Shown here: piece by piece, positions 18,844 through 26,300 of the stretch
How positions within the stretch are numbered: position 1 is the first letter of the stretch
How the letters are laid out: every line of letters begins with the position of its first letter
Source of the DNA: Candidatus Accumulibacter contiguus
GTDB taxonomy: Bacteria > Pseudomonadota > Gammaproteobacteria > Burkholderiales > Rhodocyclaceae
Length of the DNA: 37,641 bases
Assembly: GCF_012940005.1 (NCBI RefSeq)
Contig: NZ_SPMX01000021.1
Coordinates: 1-37,641, forward strand
Reading direction: 5' to 3'
The notes under the pieces: generated by a model
Told to the model about the DNA's origin: nothing
Seen by the model: only the letters and a program-made list of their open reading frames with translations
Database searches by the model: none
Program-made: the position numbers and the translations under genes

Positions 18844-19273
18844 ATGAAGACTTTCTCTGCCAAACCGCACGAAGTGTCACGCGAATGGCTTCTGGTTGAT
18901 GCCACCGACAAGGTGCTGGGTCGCCTTGCGACCGAAATTGCTCGCCGCCTGCGTGGAAAGCACAAACCCGAATTCACTCCGCATGTGGATACCGGTGACT
19001 ACATTGTCGTCACCAATGTCGAGAAGTTGCGCGTCACTGGCAACAAGGCTGATGACAAGAAATACTATCGCCACTCGGGCCACCCGGGGGGGAATCTACG
19101 AAACGAACTTCACCAAGATGCAGCAGCGTTTCCCGGGGCGCGTCCTTGAACAGGCCGTGAAGGGCATGCTCCCCAAGGGACCGCTCGGTTACGCAATGCT
19201 CAAGAAAATGAAGTGCTACGCCGGCGCAACGCATCCGCACGCTGCCCAGCAGCCAAAAGTTCTGGAACTCTAA
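18844..19273 (+). CDS. rplM: 50S ribosomal protein L13, with an apparent frameshift
   Basis: L13 is an early-assembling protein of the large ribosomal subunit. The first frame reads [15 protein letters not shown] through [19 protein letters not shown] run of seven G residues (19086-19092) then moves the sequence into another frame, where [20 protein letters not shown] continues L13 to KVLEL and TAA 19271. Dropping one G restores a complete protein of 142 residues, the normal length. A real loss of L13 would be severely harmful, so an assembly error is much more likely. rpsI follows after nine bases, the standard pair. Confidence 0.92.
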
Positions 19274-19282
19274 GGGGTCACA

Positions 19283-19675
19283 ATGGCTGAAAATTACTTC
19301 TATGGCACGGGACGGAGAAAGTGCGCCGTCGCGCGCGTCTTCATGAAGCCCGGCAGCGGCAAGTTCGTCGTCAATGGCAAACCGGTCGATGAATTCTTCT
19401 CTCGAGTTACGGGGCGCATGATTGTTCGGCAGCCACTGCAATTGGTCGAGCAGACGACAGGCTTTGACATTCTCGTCAACGTCGCCGGTGGCGGCGAGTC
19501 CGGCCAGGCTGGCGCGGTTCGGCATGGCATTACGCGGGCACTGATTGCCTACGACCTGTCGCTCAAACCGGCGCTTTCCAAAGCAGGTTTCGTCACTCGT
19601 GACGCTCGTGAAGTTGAGCGCAAAAAAGTTGGTTTTCACAAGGCCCGCCGGCGCAAGCAGTTCTCCAAGCGCTGA
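19283..19675 (+). CDS. rpsI: 30S ribosomal protein S9
   Basis: S9 is a small-subunit protein whose C-terminal tail reaches the P-site tRNA. The 130-residue protein starts [20 protein letters not shown] and ends with the basic tail [11 protein letters not shown]. It contains [19 protein letters not shown]. It is transcribed with rplM and followed by a terminator. Confidence 0.97.
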   Translation: MAENYFYGTGRRKCAVARVFMKPGSGKFVVNGKPVDEFFSRVTGRMIVRQPLQLVEQTTGFDILVNVAGGGESGQAGAVRHGITRALIAYDLSLKPALSKAGFVTRDAREVERKKVGFHKARRRKQFSKR

Positions 19676-19696
19676 TCGCATCCCTTGCACAGCGAG

Positions 19697-19724
19697 AGCC
19701 GCCTTTGGGCGGCTTTTGTATTTT
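19697..19724 (+). terminator. Rho-independent terminator after rpsI
   Basis: AGCCGCC, loop TTTG and GGCGGCT form a 7-bp stem followed by TTTGTATTTT. It lies 22 bases after the rpsI stop and before argC. Confidence 0.85.
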
Positions 19725-19767
19725 CTGGGGCTGGGAGCTATCATTGCCGGCTCTCGTGGAGACTCTT

Positions 19768-20796
19768 ATGATCAAGGTTGGAATCGTCGGAGGCACTGGC
19801 TACACCGGCGTCGAATTATTGCGGCTGCTGGCGCAGCATCCAGAAGTGCAACTCGTTGCCATCACCTCTCGTGGAGATGCTGGAACGGCAGTCTCGAGCA
19901 TGTTCCCGAGCTTACGCCGACGACTGAGCTTGCAGTTTGAAGATCCGGCCAGAGCCAATCTACAGGACTGTGATGTGGTCTTCTTCGCCACACCCAACGG
20001 CGTGGCCATGCAGCAGGCACCGGCACTGCTCGACGCCGGGGTGCGCGTGATCGACCTCGCCGCTGATTTCCGCATCAGAAATGTCGCCGAGTGGAGCCAG
20101 TGGTACGGGATGCAGCACAGCAGCCCGGAATGGGTCGCCGATGCAGTCTATGGACTACCGGAGTACGACCGGGCCGACATCCGCAACGCTCGTCTGCTAG
20201 CCAATCCAGGCTGTTACCCAACGGCGGTGCAATTGGGTTTCCTGCCGCTGCTCGAAGCCGGTGTGGTCGAACTGGATCATCTGGTCGCAGACGCCAAATC
20301 GGGCGTCTCCGGGGCCGGACGCAAGGCCGAGATTCCAACCCTCTTCTCGGAAGCTGCCGACAATTTCAAGGCCTATGCCGTCCCCGGTCACCGACATCTG
20401 CCGGAGATTCGGCAGGGCCTGTCGAGAATGGCTGGCAGCCCGGTCGGATTGACCTTTGTTCCTCACCTGACTCCCTTGATCCGTGGCATTCACGCCACCC
20501 TCTACGCGCGCATCAAGGATGAGGCCGACTTTCAGGCAATCTTTGACACGCGTTACCAGGACGAGCCTTTTGTCGATGTCCTGCCGCCGGGCTCACATCC
20601 CGATACACGCTCGGTGCGGGCCGCAAACATCTGTCGTATCGCGGTGCATCGCCCACAAGAGGGGAATGTTCTGGTTGTGCTCTCGGTAATCGACAACCTC
20701 GTCAAAGGCGCCGCAGGCCAGGCGGTGCAAAACATGAACATCATGTTCGGCCTGCCCGAAACCACAGGGCTCTGGCAACTGGCGGTGTTTCCCTGA
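19768..20796 (+). CDS. argC: N-acetyl-gamma-glutamyl-phosphate reductase
   Basis: ArgC catalyses the NADPH-dependent third step of arginine biosynthesis, reducing N-acetylglutamyl phosphate to the semialdehyde. The 342-residue protein has the nucleotide-binding start [27 protein letters not shown] and the catalytic cysteine in NPGCYPT (Cys149). It also has the [10 protein letters not shown] loop and a PGHRHLPEI segment with the active-site His. ATG 19768 has GGAG seven bases upstream. An in-frame extension to 19705 would begin in the rpsI terminator and is rejected. Transcription must begin in the short gap after that terminator. Confidence 0.96.
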   Translation: MIKVGIVGGTGYTGVELLRLLAQHPEVQLVAITSRGDAGTAVSSMFPSLRRRLSLQFEDPARANLQDCDVVFFATPNGVAMQQAPALLDAGVRVIDLAADFRIRNVAEWSQWYGMQHSSPEWVADAVYGLPEYDRADIRNARLLANPGCYPTAVQLGFLPLLEAGVVELDHLVADAKSGVSGAGRKAEIPTLFSEAADNFKAYAVPGHRHLPEIRQGLSRMAGSPVGLTFVPHLTPLIRGIHATLYARIKDEADFQAIFDTRYQDEPFVDVLPPGSHPDTRSVRAANICRIAVHRPQEGNVLVVLSVIDNLVKGAAGQAVQNMNIMFGLPETTGLWQLAVFP

Positions 20797-21058
20797 ACCT
20801 GAACCGGTCCGCAAGGTGCAAGCACAAAAATGTTATGATCAGGGGCATCGACATGGATGCGATCGGAGTCCTGGAACCTCTGGAACCTCTGGAACTCCTC
20901 GCAAGCAGACCTGTCTGATTTGACGTTGAAGAGCGTCATGCTGCTTGACAAGCGCCTGTCCGATCAGGCAGGCATCAGAACCGTAGCACACAAACTGGCC
21001 ACAACTGACCGATCCTGGCTCGAATCGGCGCAGATATCAGATTTTGGAGAATAATGTA
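20797..21058. other. argC-erpA intergenic region
   Basis: These 262 bases contain no gene I can support. They include three copies of a nine-base unit, CTGGAACCT, CTGGAACCT and CTGGAACTC, at 20871-20897. A TATGAT that could be a -10 element lies near 20835, without a convincing -35. The erpA ribosome site GGAGA is at 21046-21050. Confidence 0.5.
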
Positions 21059-21409
21059 ATGAATGTAGCGACAGACATGCCGATGCCCTTTGTTTTTACC
21101 GACAGCGCGGCTGGCAAGGTGAAAGAGTTGATCGAAGAAGAAGGCAACCCGGATCTGAAACTGCGGGTGTTTGTAACCGGCGGCGGGTGTTCGGGTTTCC
21201 AGTATGGGTTCACCTTTGACGAGGTGGCCAACGACGACGATACCGCGCTGCAAAAGAACGGCGTCACTTTGCTGGTCGACCCGATGAGCTATCAGTATCT
21301 GGTCGGCGCCGAAATCGACTACACGGAAGGGCTGGAAGGTTCGCAGTTTGTAATCAAGAACCCGAACGCCTCTTCGACCTGCGGTTGCGGTTCCTCGTTC
21401 TCGGTGTAG
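21059..21409 (+). CDS. erpA: Iron-sulfur cluster insertion protein ErpA
   Basis: ErpA is an A-type carrier that delivers Fe-S clusters to target proteins. The 116-residue protein has the three conserved cysteines of the family, Cys44 in [11 protein letters not shown] and Cys108 and Cys110 in the C-terminal CGCGSSF. The start at ATG 21059 has GGAGA at about eight bases. An in-frame TTG five codons earlier is less likely. Clients could include the Fe-S-rich complex I encoded nearby, but that link is inference. It is monocistronic, with the next gene convergent. Confidence 0.94.
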   Translation: MNVATDMPMPFVFTDSAAGKVKELIEEEGNPDLKLRVFVTGGGCSGFQYGFTFDEVANDDDTALQKNGVTLLVDPMSYQYLVGAEIDYTEGLEGSQFVIKNPNASSTCGCGSSFSV

Positions 21410-21488
21410 CTCGCTGACAGGCAGCGAGAGGACTGCCAACAACAGCGCGGTCGCCCGGACATTCCTCAGACGCAGGCCTGGCTCGGAG

Positions 21489-22538
21489 TCAGGCTGAGTC
21501 GCCCGGCAAGCGCGCCGCCCGAAGTTCGTGGTTCAACCACAGCAGCAAGCCGAGGACGACCATCGCCCCGCCTTGATGCGCAGCCCCCAAGCCCACCGGA
21601 ACCGCCAGCAGCAGGGTGGCGATGCCCAGCGCGATCTGGATGAACACCCCTCCCAACAACAGCGTTGCCGCCAGGCGAGCCGAAGCGGAAACGGCCGCAT
21701 TCCTGATCTTCCACCAGAACCAGGGCACCAGAAAGGCCAGCAGCCAGGCGCCCAGGCGATGGTCAAACTGGACCAGCGCCATGTTGTTGAAGAAATTCAA
21801 ATACCAGGGATCGATGAGAAAGCTTTCCGGCGGCAGCACGTGCCCGTTCATCAGTGGAAAGCTGTTGTAGGCCTTGCCGGCGCGAATGCCGGCGACAAAG
21901 CCGCCGCTGATGACCATATAGCCGACCAGGATCGTCAACCAGAAACCGGTCCGCTGCAGCCCTTGTAGCGCAACATCACGACTGACCCGGCTACGCTCGG
22001 TGAGCAGACCCAGCGCCACCCAGAACATCGACAGAAAAATCAGGAAAGCCAGCGACAAATGCGCGGTCAGTCGATAGTGACTGACGCGCGGGTCGTCGAC
22101 CAGGCCGCTCTTGACCATGTACCAGCCCATCGCTCCCTGCAGGCCCCCGAGCACGAAGATCCCCAGCAGCTTCGGGATCAGCGGCGGTGCAATCCTGCCT
22201 CGCAACCAGAAGTAGAGGAACGGCAGCAGGAAGACCATCCCGATCAGACGTCCGAGAACGCGGTGCCAGTACTCCCAATAGAAAATGCTCTTGAACTCTT
22301 CGAGCTTCATCTGGTGGTTGACCTGCTGATATTCCGGGGTCTTCTTGTATTTCTCGAAGGCCTCATCCCATTCGGTCGGATTGAGCGGTGGGATGATGCC
22401 GACAATCGGCTGCCACTCGACGATCGACAGGCCGGAATGGGTCAGACGCGTGACGCCACCGACCACCAGAATGGCGAAAACCATGGCACTGCAAATCAGC
22501 AGCCAGAGCGCAACTTGTCGGCGAGCAACTTGATCCAT
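21489..22538 (-). CDS. ctaA: Heme A synthase (COX15/CtaA)
   Basis: CtaA oxidises the methyl group of heme O to the formyl group of heme A at the cytoplasmic membrane. The 349-residue polytopic protein matches the proteobacterial/COX15 class. It has GGVTRLTHSGLSIVEWQPI near the N-terminus, the E-x-x-x-H element in FYWEYWHRVLGRLIG, GGLQGAMGWYMVKSGL and HYRLTAHLSLAF. FDHRLGAWLLAF and AHQGGAMVVLGL supply C-terminal heme-ligand histidines. It diverges from the heme-copper enzyme operon across a 289-base region. Its presence shows that some enzyme in the cell uses heme A, not necessarily the neighbouring one. Confidence 0.93.
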   Translation of the reverse strand: MDQVARRQVALWLLICSAMVFAILVVGGVTRLTHSGLSIVEWQPIVGIIPPLNPTEWDEAFEKYKKTPEYQQVNHQMKLEEFKSIFYWEYWHRVLGRLIGMVFLLPFLYFWLRGRIAPPLIPKLLGIFVLGGLQGAMGWYMVKSGLVDDPRVSHYRLTAHLSLAFLIFLSMFWVALGLLTERSRVSRDVALQGLQRTGFWLTILVGYMVISGGFVAGIRAGKAYNSFPLMNGHVLPPESFLIDPWYLNFFNNMALVQFDHRLGAWLLAFLVPWFWWKIRNAAVSASARLAATLLLGGVFIQIALGIATLLLAVPVGLGAAHQGGAMVVLGLLLWLNHELRAARLPGDSA

Positions 22539-22691
22539 GACCGATCACCGGGTAAAAAGCGAAGCCACGGATTATATGCCCTTTGCGATGCTCTCCCATC
22601 CTTCCGGCGGCCTGCGACCCTGGGTCGCAGCCGCAACCCTGCGATGCCCATGCCTGCTGGCTTTGCCGACCAGCATCGGGTTTCCCGGTTC

Positions 22692-22705
22692 TTGACCTGA
22701 ATCAA
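22692..22705 (+). promoter_or_regulatory. FNR/Dnr-type binding site
   Basis: TTGACctgaATCAA matches the FNR-family consensus TTGAY-N4-RTCAA in both half-sites. Its centre (22698.5) lies about 42 bases before the start point predicted from the TATCCT -10 element, the class II activator position. The regulator could be an oxygen-sensing FNR/Anr or an NO-sensing Dnr/NnrR protein; the site alone does not distinguish them. Confidence 0.8.
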
Positions 22706-22728
22706 ATCAATGGCAGCTCGGCTGCAGG

Positions 22729-22734
22729 TATCCT
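22729..22734 (+). promoter_or_regulatory. -10 element of the heme-copper operon promoter
   Basis: TATCCT follows the FNR/Dnr-type box at the spacing expected for an activator-dependent promoter lacking a good -35. The predicted start near 22741 leaves a leader of about 87 bases before the first gene. The rest of the 22539-22827 gap holds no gene that I can see. Confidence 0.55.
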
Positions 22735-22827
22735 TTGCCCAATTGTGCCCGGAAGGCCCAAGAAATTCGTCCTAATCCGCAACTTACCAGCCGCCACAAG
22801 CGCAAATCATTGATGGAGGATACAAAC

Positions 22828-22977
22828 ATGGCCGTCAACAACGATGATGACGTTCCGTTCATGCAGAAGCTGCTGGACAACCACTTCCTGCTGCTGTTTC
22901 TCGGCGTGGCGTCACCAGGTCTGCTCTACATCCTGTGGGGCATCATCGACATCATGAATACGCCGCTCGCCAAGTAA
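22828..22977 (+). CDS. 49-residue single-helix membrane protein, candidate small oxidase/NOR subunit
   Basis: The ATG at 22828 has GGAGG at seven bases spacing. The peptide has an acidic N-terminus (MAVNNDDDVPFMQKLLDNH) and one hydrophobic helix (FLLLFLGVASPGLLYILWGIIDIM). It is 46 bases before the CuA subunit gene in the same operon. Small one-helix subunits (subunit IIa) occur in ba3-type heme-copper enzymes, so that role is the natural inference. I recognise no family with certainty. An in-frame ATG five codons upstream overlaps the ribosome site and is rejected. Confidence 0.75.
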   Translation: MAVNNDDDVPFMQKLLDNHFLLLFLGVASPGLLYILWGIIDIMNTPLAK

Positions 22978-23007
22978 GCCAATCAGTCACTTCAGGGAGA
23001 GTCAATT

Positions 23008-23547
23008 ATGAGTGCAATTCTGCCGCCGTCGGATCGGCTCTGGTGGAAGCAACCCATCGACAAGGTCGAATGGGCATGGATCGCGATCGCTTTCGTCTGG
23101 GGGATGATCATGTTCGCGATGATGATTTACTGGCATGTTTACGGCAAGCAGAACTTGTCCAATGAAGCCTATAAAACCACCCCCGAGATGTTCGCCGCCA
23201 AGGCCGAGAAGTTCATCGCCGAAAACACCGTCCGTACCGAAACCGATCAGAACATCCCCGTGGTCAAGGTACCCGCTGGCGGTGACGGTTACCTGATCGC
23301 CCGGCTGTGGGCATGGTATCCGATCCTTGAACTGGAGAAGGGGCAGACCTACAAGATCCACCTCTCGTCAATGGATTACAACCATGGCTTCTCGCTGCAG
23401 CCCGTCAATATCAACATCCAGGTCATCCCGGGCTACGAGCACGTCGTCAAGATGACGCCGACCAAGGAAGGCACTTACGCCATCGTCTGCAACGAATACT
23501 GCGGCATCGGTCACCATTCGATGCTCGGCCGTATCTACGTGAAATAA
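23008..23547 (+). CDS. CuA-containing subunit II of a B-type heme-copper enzyme (oxidase or NorS-like)
   Basis: The 179-residue protein has one N-terminal membrane helix (about residues 22-45) and a periplasmic cupredoxin domain. All CuA ligands are present: His126 in DYNHGFSL, and Cys161, Glu163, Cys165, His169 and Met172 in CNEYCGIGHHSM. It would accept electrons from a periplasmic donor such as cytochrome c and pass them to the catalytic subunit. The short one-helix form resembles subunit II of ba3 enzymes rather than the two-helix subunit II of aa3 oxidases. In the norSY-senC clusters of ammonia oxidisers a similar subunit accompanies an NO reductase. GGGAGAG precedes the ATG. The catalytic subunit gene follows after 16 bases. 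Confidence 0.9.
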   Translation: MSAILPPSDRLWWKQPIDKVEWAWIAIAFVWGMIMFAMMIYWHVYGKQNLSNEAYKTTPEMFAAKAEKFIAENTVRTETDQNIPVVKVPAGGDGYLIARLWAWYPILELEKGQTYKIHLSSMDYNHGFSLQPVNINIQVIPGYEHVVKMTPTKEGTYAIVCNEYCGIGHHSMLGRIYVK

Positions 23548-23563
23548 GGGAGGAACAAACAAG

Positions 23564-25258
23564 ATGGCAACGACCTACCGTACCTGTCCCGTCTCCGGAC
23601 TGCAATTCGAGGACCAGGCCGAGAAACTGATGCGCTGGAACGCCGTCGCCGGCGTCCTCTGGCTGCTCGTCGGTGGCATCACCGCCCTGCTGGTCATCCT
23701 CACCCGCTGGCCGGCGATCAAGCTGCTGCCGGCCGACCAGTTCTACCTGATTCTCACTGCCCACGGCATCGACATGCTGATCCTGTGGATCCTGTTCTTC
23801 GAAATGGCCGTTCTCTACTTTGCCTCATCGACGCTGCTGCGCTGCCGGCTGGCAACGCCGAAGATCGCCTGGCTCGGTTTCTGGCTGATGGTCGTCGGCG
23901 GCATCATGGCCAACGTCGCCATCTTCCAGGGCGAGTCGAGCGTGATGTTCACCTCTTATGTGCCGATGCAGGCCGCCCCCCACTTCTACCTGGGGATCAT
24001 CCTGGTCGCTGTCGGCGCGCTCCTCGGCGTCGCCGTCTTCTTCGGCACACTGGTCGTCGCCAAGAAGGACAAGACCTATCAGGGCTCACTGCCGCTGGTG
24101 ACTTTCGGTGCGCTCACCGCAGCGATCATCGCCACCTTCACGATTCTCGCTGGCGCCGGCATCCTGCTGCCGACCTTCCTGTGGTCGGTCGGACTGATCA
24201 AGGAAATCGACGCGCAGCTGTATCGCATGGTGTGGTGGGGTCTGGGACACTCATCGCAGCAGATCAACGTCGCTGCGCACGTTTCCGTCTGGTACCTGAC
24301 CGCCGCCGTGATCTTCGGAGCCAAGCCCTTGTCCGAGAAGGTGTCGCGCTTCGCCTTCCTGCTCTACATCCTGTTCCTGCAGCTCGCCAGCGCACACCAC
24401 CTGCTCTCCGACCCCGGCATGAGCGCCGAATGGAAGGTGCTCAATACCTCTTACTTCATGTACTTTGCGGTGATGGCATCGATGATCCACGGCTTTACGG
24501 TTCCTGGAGCGATCGAAGCGGCACAGCGGCGCAAAGGTTACACCAACGGCCTGTTCGAATGGCTGCGCAAAGCGCCCTGGGGCAACCCGGTGTTCTCCGG
24601 CATGTTCATCTCGCTGGTCAGCTTCGGTTTTCTCGGCGGCATCTCGGGGGTCGTGCTCGGTACCGAGCAGATCAACATGCTGATGCACAACACCTTCTAT
24701 GTTCCGGGCCACTTCCATACCACGGTGGTGACCGGCACGACGCTGGCATTCATGTCGATCACCTATCTGCTGGTGCCGGTCCTGTTCCGGCGCGAAATGA
24801 TCCTGCCGAAGCTTTGCCAGATCCAGCCTTACCTGTTCGGCATCAGCATGTCGGTACTCGGACTGGTGATGATGGGCGCCGGAACGCTCGGCGTCTCCCG
24901 CCGGCACTGGGACATGGCTTTCTCGGGCGCACCGTTCCAGTATGAATGGCCGGGTGCCGCCTACCTGATGATGGGTCTGACCGGGATCTTCGGCGTCATC
25001 GCCGTGATTGGCGGTGGGCTGTGGATCCTGCTCGTCGTCGGTTCGCTGCTGTTCGGCAAGAAACTCGACGGCGGCAAGGTATCCGACCGGCCGACGCCGA
25101 TCCCGGGTAACACCCAGGCCGCTTCGGCGGTGGCACACGGTAGCGACCACGTCCCGGTTCCGGGCACCGTCGTCCTGGCGCTGCTGCTGTTCGTCTGCTT
25201 CGTCCTTTACTACTTCGTCAACTGGAAGTACCTTTCCGAAGTCTGGTTGCTCAGCTGA
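23564..25258 (+). CDS. B-type heme-copper catalytic subunit lacking the cross-link tyrosine (candidate CuA-dependent NO reductase, NorY-like)
   Basis: This 564-residue polytopic protein keeps the ligands of the superfamily. These are His67 (TAHGIDM), His229 (GLGHSS), His278-His279 (ASAHHLLSDPG), and His383 and His385 (HNTFYVPGHFH). The HH-x4-DPG and HNT-x3-PGHFH motifs are those of B-family (ba3-like) enzymes. In oxygen reductases helix 6 reads GHPxVY and the Tyr is bonded to the CuB histidine. Here it reads GHSSQQIN, with Gln233 at the Tyr position. cNOR has a Glu at the equivalent i+4 position and lacks the Tyr. With a CuA subunit, a SenC gene and an FNR-type box, NO reduction is the better hypothesis. 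Ordinary databases would probably label it cytochrome c oxidase subunit I. GGGAGGA precedes the ATG. Confidence 0.9.
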   Translation: MATTYRTCPVSGLQFEDQAEKLMRWNAVAGVLWLLVGGITALLVILTRWPAIKLLPADQFYLILTAHGIDMLILWILFFEMAVLYFASSTLLRCRLATPKIAWLGFWLMVVGGIMANVAIFQGESSVMFTSYVPMQAAPHFYLGIILVAVGALLGVAVFFGTLVVAKKDKTYQGSLPLVTFGALTAAIIATFTILAGAGILLPTFLWSVGLIKEIDAQLYRMVWWGLGHSSQQINVAAHVSVWYLTAAVIFGAKPLSEKVSRFAFLLYILFLQLASAHHLLSDPGMSAEWKVLNTSYFMYFAVMASMIHGFTVPGAIEAAQRRKGYTNGLFEWLRKAPWGNPVFSGMFISLVSFGFLGGISGVVLGTEQINMLMHNTFYVPGHFHTTVVTGTTLAFMSITYLLVPVLFRREMILPKLCQIQPYLFGISMSVLGLVMMGAGTLGVSRRHWDMAFSGAPFQYEWPGAAYLMMGLTGIFGVIAVIGGGLWILLVVGSLLFGKKLDGGKVSDRPTPIPGNTQAASAVAHGSDHVPVPGTVVLALLLFVCFVLYYFVNWKYLSEVWLLS

Positions 25259-25268
25259 TCTGGCACCT

Positions 25269-25291
25269 CCCCCACACCATCGGCGTGGGGG
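25269..25291 (+). other. Strong hairpin after the catalytic subunit gene
   Basis: CCCCCACACC and GGCGTGGGGG pair over ten positions with one A-C mismatch around the loop ATC. No T-tract follows. It starts 11 bases after the stop codon and could protect the upstream mRNA or reduce read-through into ctaB. Confidence 0.55.
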
Positions 25292-25389
25292 CCTGCCTCA
25301 ATCGGTCCTGGTCACCACAGGCCCGATTCAAGCAGGTCCACCGCACAGGCCACCCGATCATCACCTTGACCGCTACCCTATCGACACCC

Positions 25390-26280
25390 ATGCCATCCAT
25401 CCGCGCATCGAACAGCACCTTTCCCATCCGCGCCATTCTCGGCGTGTTCAAGCTGCGCATCGGTGTCGTCATCACCTTCACCGCCCTTGCCGGTCTGGCG
25501 GTCAGCTCCGGCCCCAGCCTGAGTCTGCTGCAGCTACTCGTGCTGACCCTGTCGGTACTGCTTTCCTCGGCCAGCGCCGGTGCCTTCAACCAGTATTACG
25601 AACACGACAGCGACCTGCTGATGTCGCGAACCAGCAAGCGACCCTTCGTCACCGGTGAACTTCGGCACGAACCGGTCTGGTTGCTGGTCATCGCCGCCCT
25701 GATGACGCTGTCGGTCGGCGCCGCCTGGATCGCCCTGAATGCCTGGTCGGCGCTGTTTGTCTTCCTCGGCGCTTTCTTCTACGCCATCGTTTACACGGTT
25801 TGGCTAAAACGGCGTACCTGGCTGAACATCGTCTTCGGCGGGCTGGCCGGGAGTTGGGCGGTGCTCGCCGGCGCCACCGCCGCCAATCCGCAGCTCGGCG
25901 TCGTCCCGCTGGCGCTGGCACTGGTTCTCTTTCTATGGACGCCACCGCATTTCTGGAGTCTGGCGATTGCTTTTCGGGACGACTATGCCGCCGCCGGCGT
26001 GCCGATGCTGCCAGTCGTCGTCGGCGATCAGCAAGCGGCGAACACGATTTTCCTCAGCACTCTGGCGCTGGTCGCAGCCAGCCTGTTGCCACTGCTCTTC
26101 GGCCTCGGCGCGATCTATGGTGTCGGCGCCATCGTTGGCGGCTTCCTGTTCATTCAGAAGGCCTGGCGACTGACTCGCGACCCCTGCCGCAAGTCGGCGA
26201 TGATCTGCTTTCACGCCTCGCTGATCCAGCTGACACTAGTACTGCTCGGGGCCATCCTCGACGCGCAGTCCGGTTTCTGA
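25390..26280 (+). CDS. ctaB: Protoheme IX farnesyltransferase (heme O synthase)
   Basis: CtaB/CyoE attaches a farnesyl group to heme B to make heme O. The 296-residue UbiA-type membrane protein has the prenyl-diphosphate site N-x3-E-x-D-x-D-x4-R-T-x2-RP (NQYYEHDSDLLMSRTSKRP, residues 67-85). It also has YTVWLKRRTWLNIVFGGLAG and WTPPHFWSLAI. ATG 25390 is chosen by family length; no good ribosome site is visible. Upstream in-frame starts at 25285 and near 25367 lie in the gap after the hairpin and add no homology. It probably belongs to the operon of the heme-copper subunits. Confidence 0.92.
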   Translation: MPSIRASNSTFPIRAILGVFKLRIGVVITFTALAGLAVSSGPSLSLLQLLVLTLSVLLSSASAGAFNQYYEHDSDLLMSRTSKRPFVTGELRHEPVWLLVIAALMTLSVGAAWIALNAWSALFVFLGAFFYAIVYTVWLKRRTWLNIVFGGLAGSWAVLAGATAANPQLGVVPLALALVLFLWTPPHFWSLAIAFRDDYAAAGVPMLPVVVGDQQAANTIFLSTLALVAASLLPLLFGLGAIYGVGAIVGGFLFIQKAWRLTRDPCRKSAMICFHASLIQLTLVLLGAILDAQSGF

Positions 26281-26300
26281 TTCGTCCATTGCCCATTCCG

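Noticed and set aside
20871-20897. Nine-base tandem repeat upstream of erpA as a functional coding or regulatory repeat
   Set aside because: Only three copies, the last imperfect. The overlapping 65-codon frame starting at 20857 shows no homology or ribosome site.
23785-25150. Long frames overlapping the heme-copper catalytic subunit (plus-strand shifted and minus strand)
   Set aside because: Arg/His-rich, no homology; the 564-residue frame carries all catalytic motifs.
23564-25258. Ordinary aa3-type cytochrome c oxidase subunit I
   Set aside because: The motifs are B-family, subunit II has one helix, and the helix 6 GHPEVY-type motif with its essential Tyr is absent.
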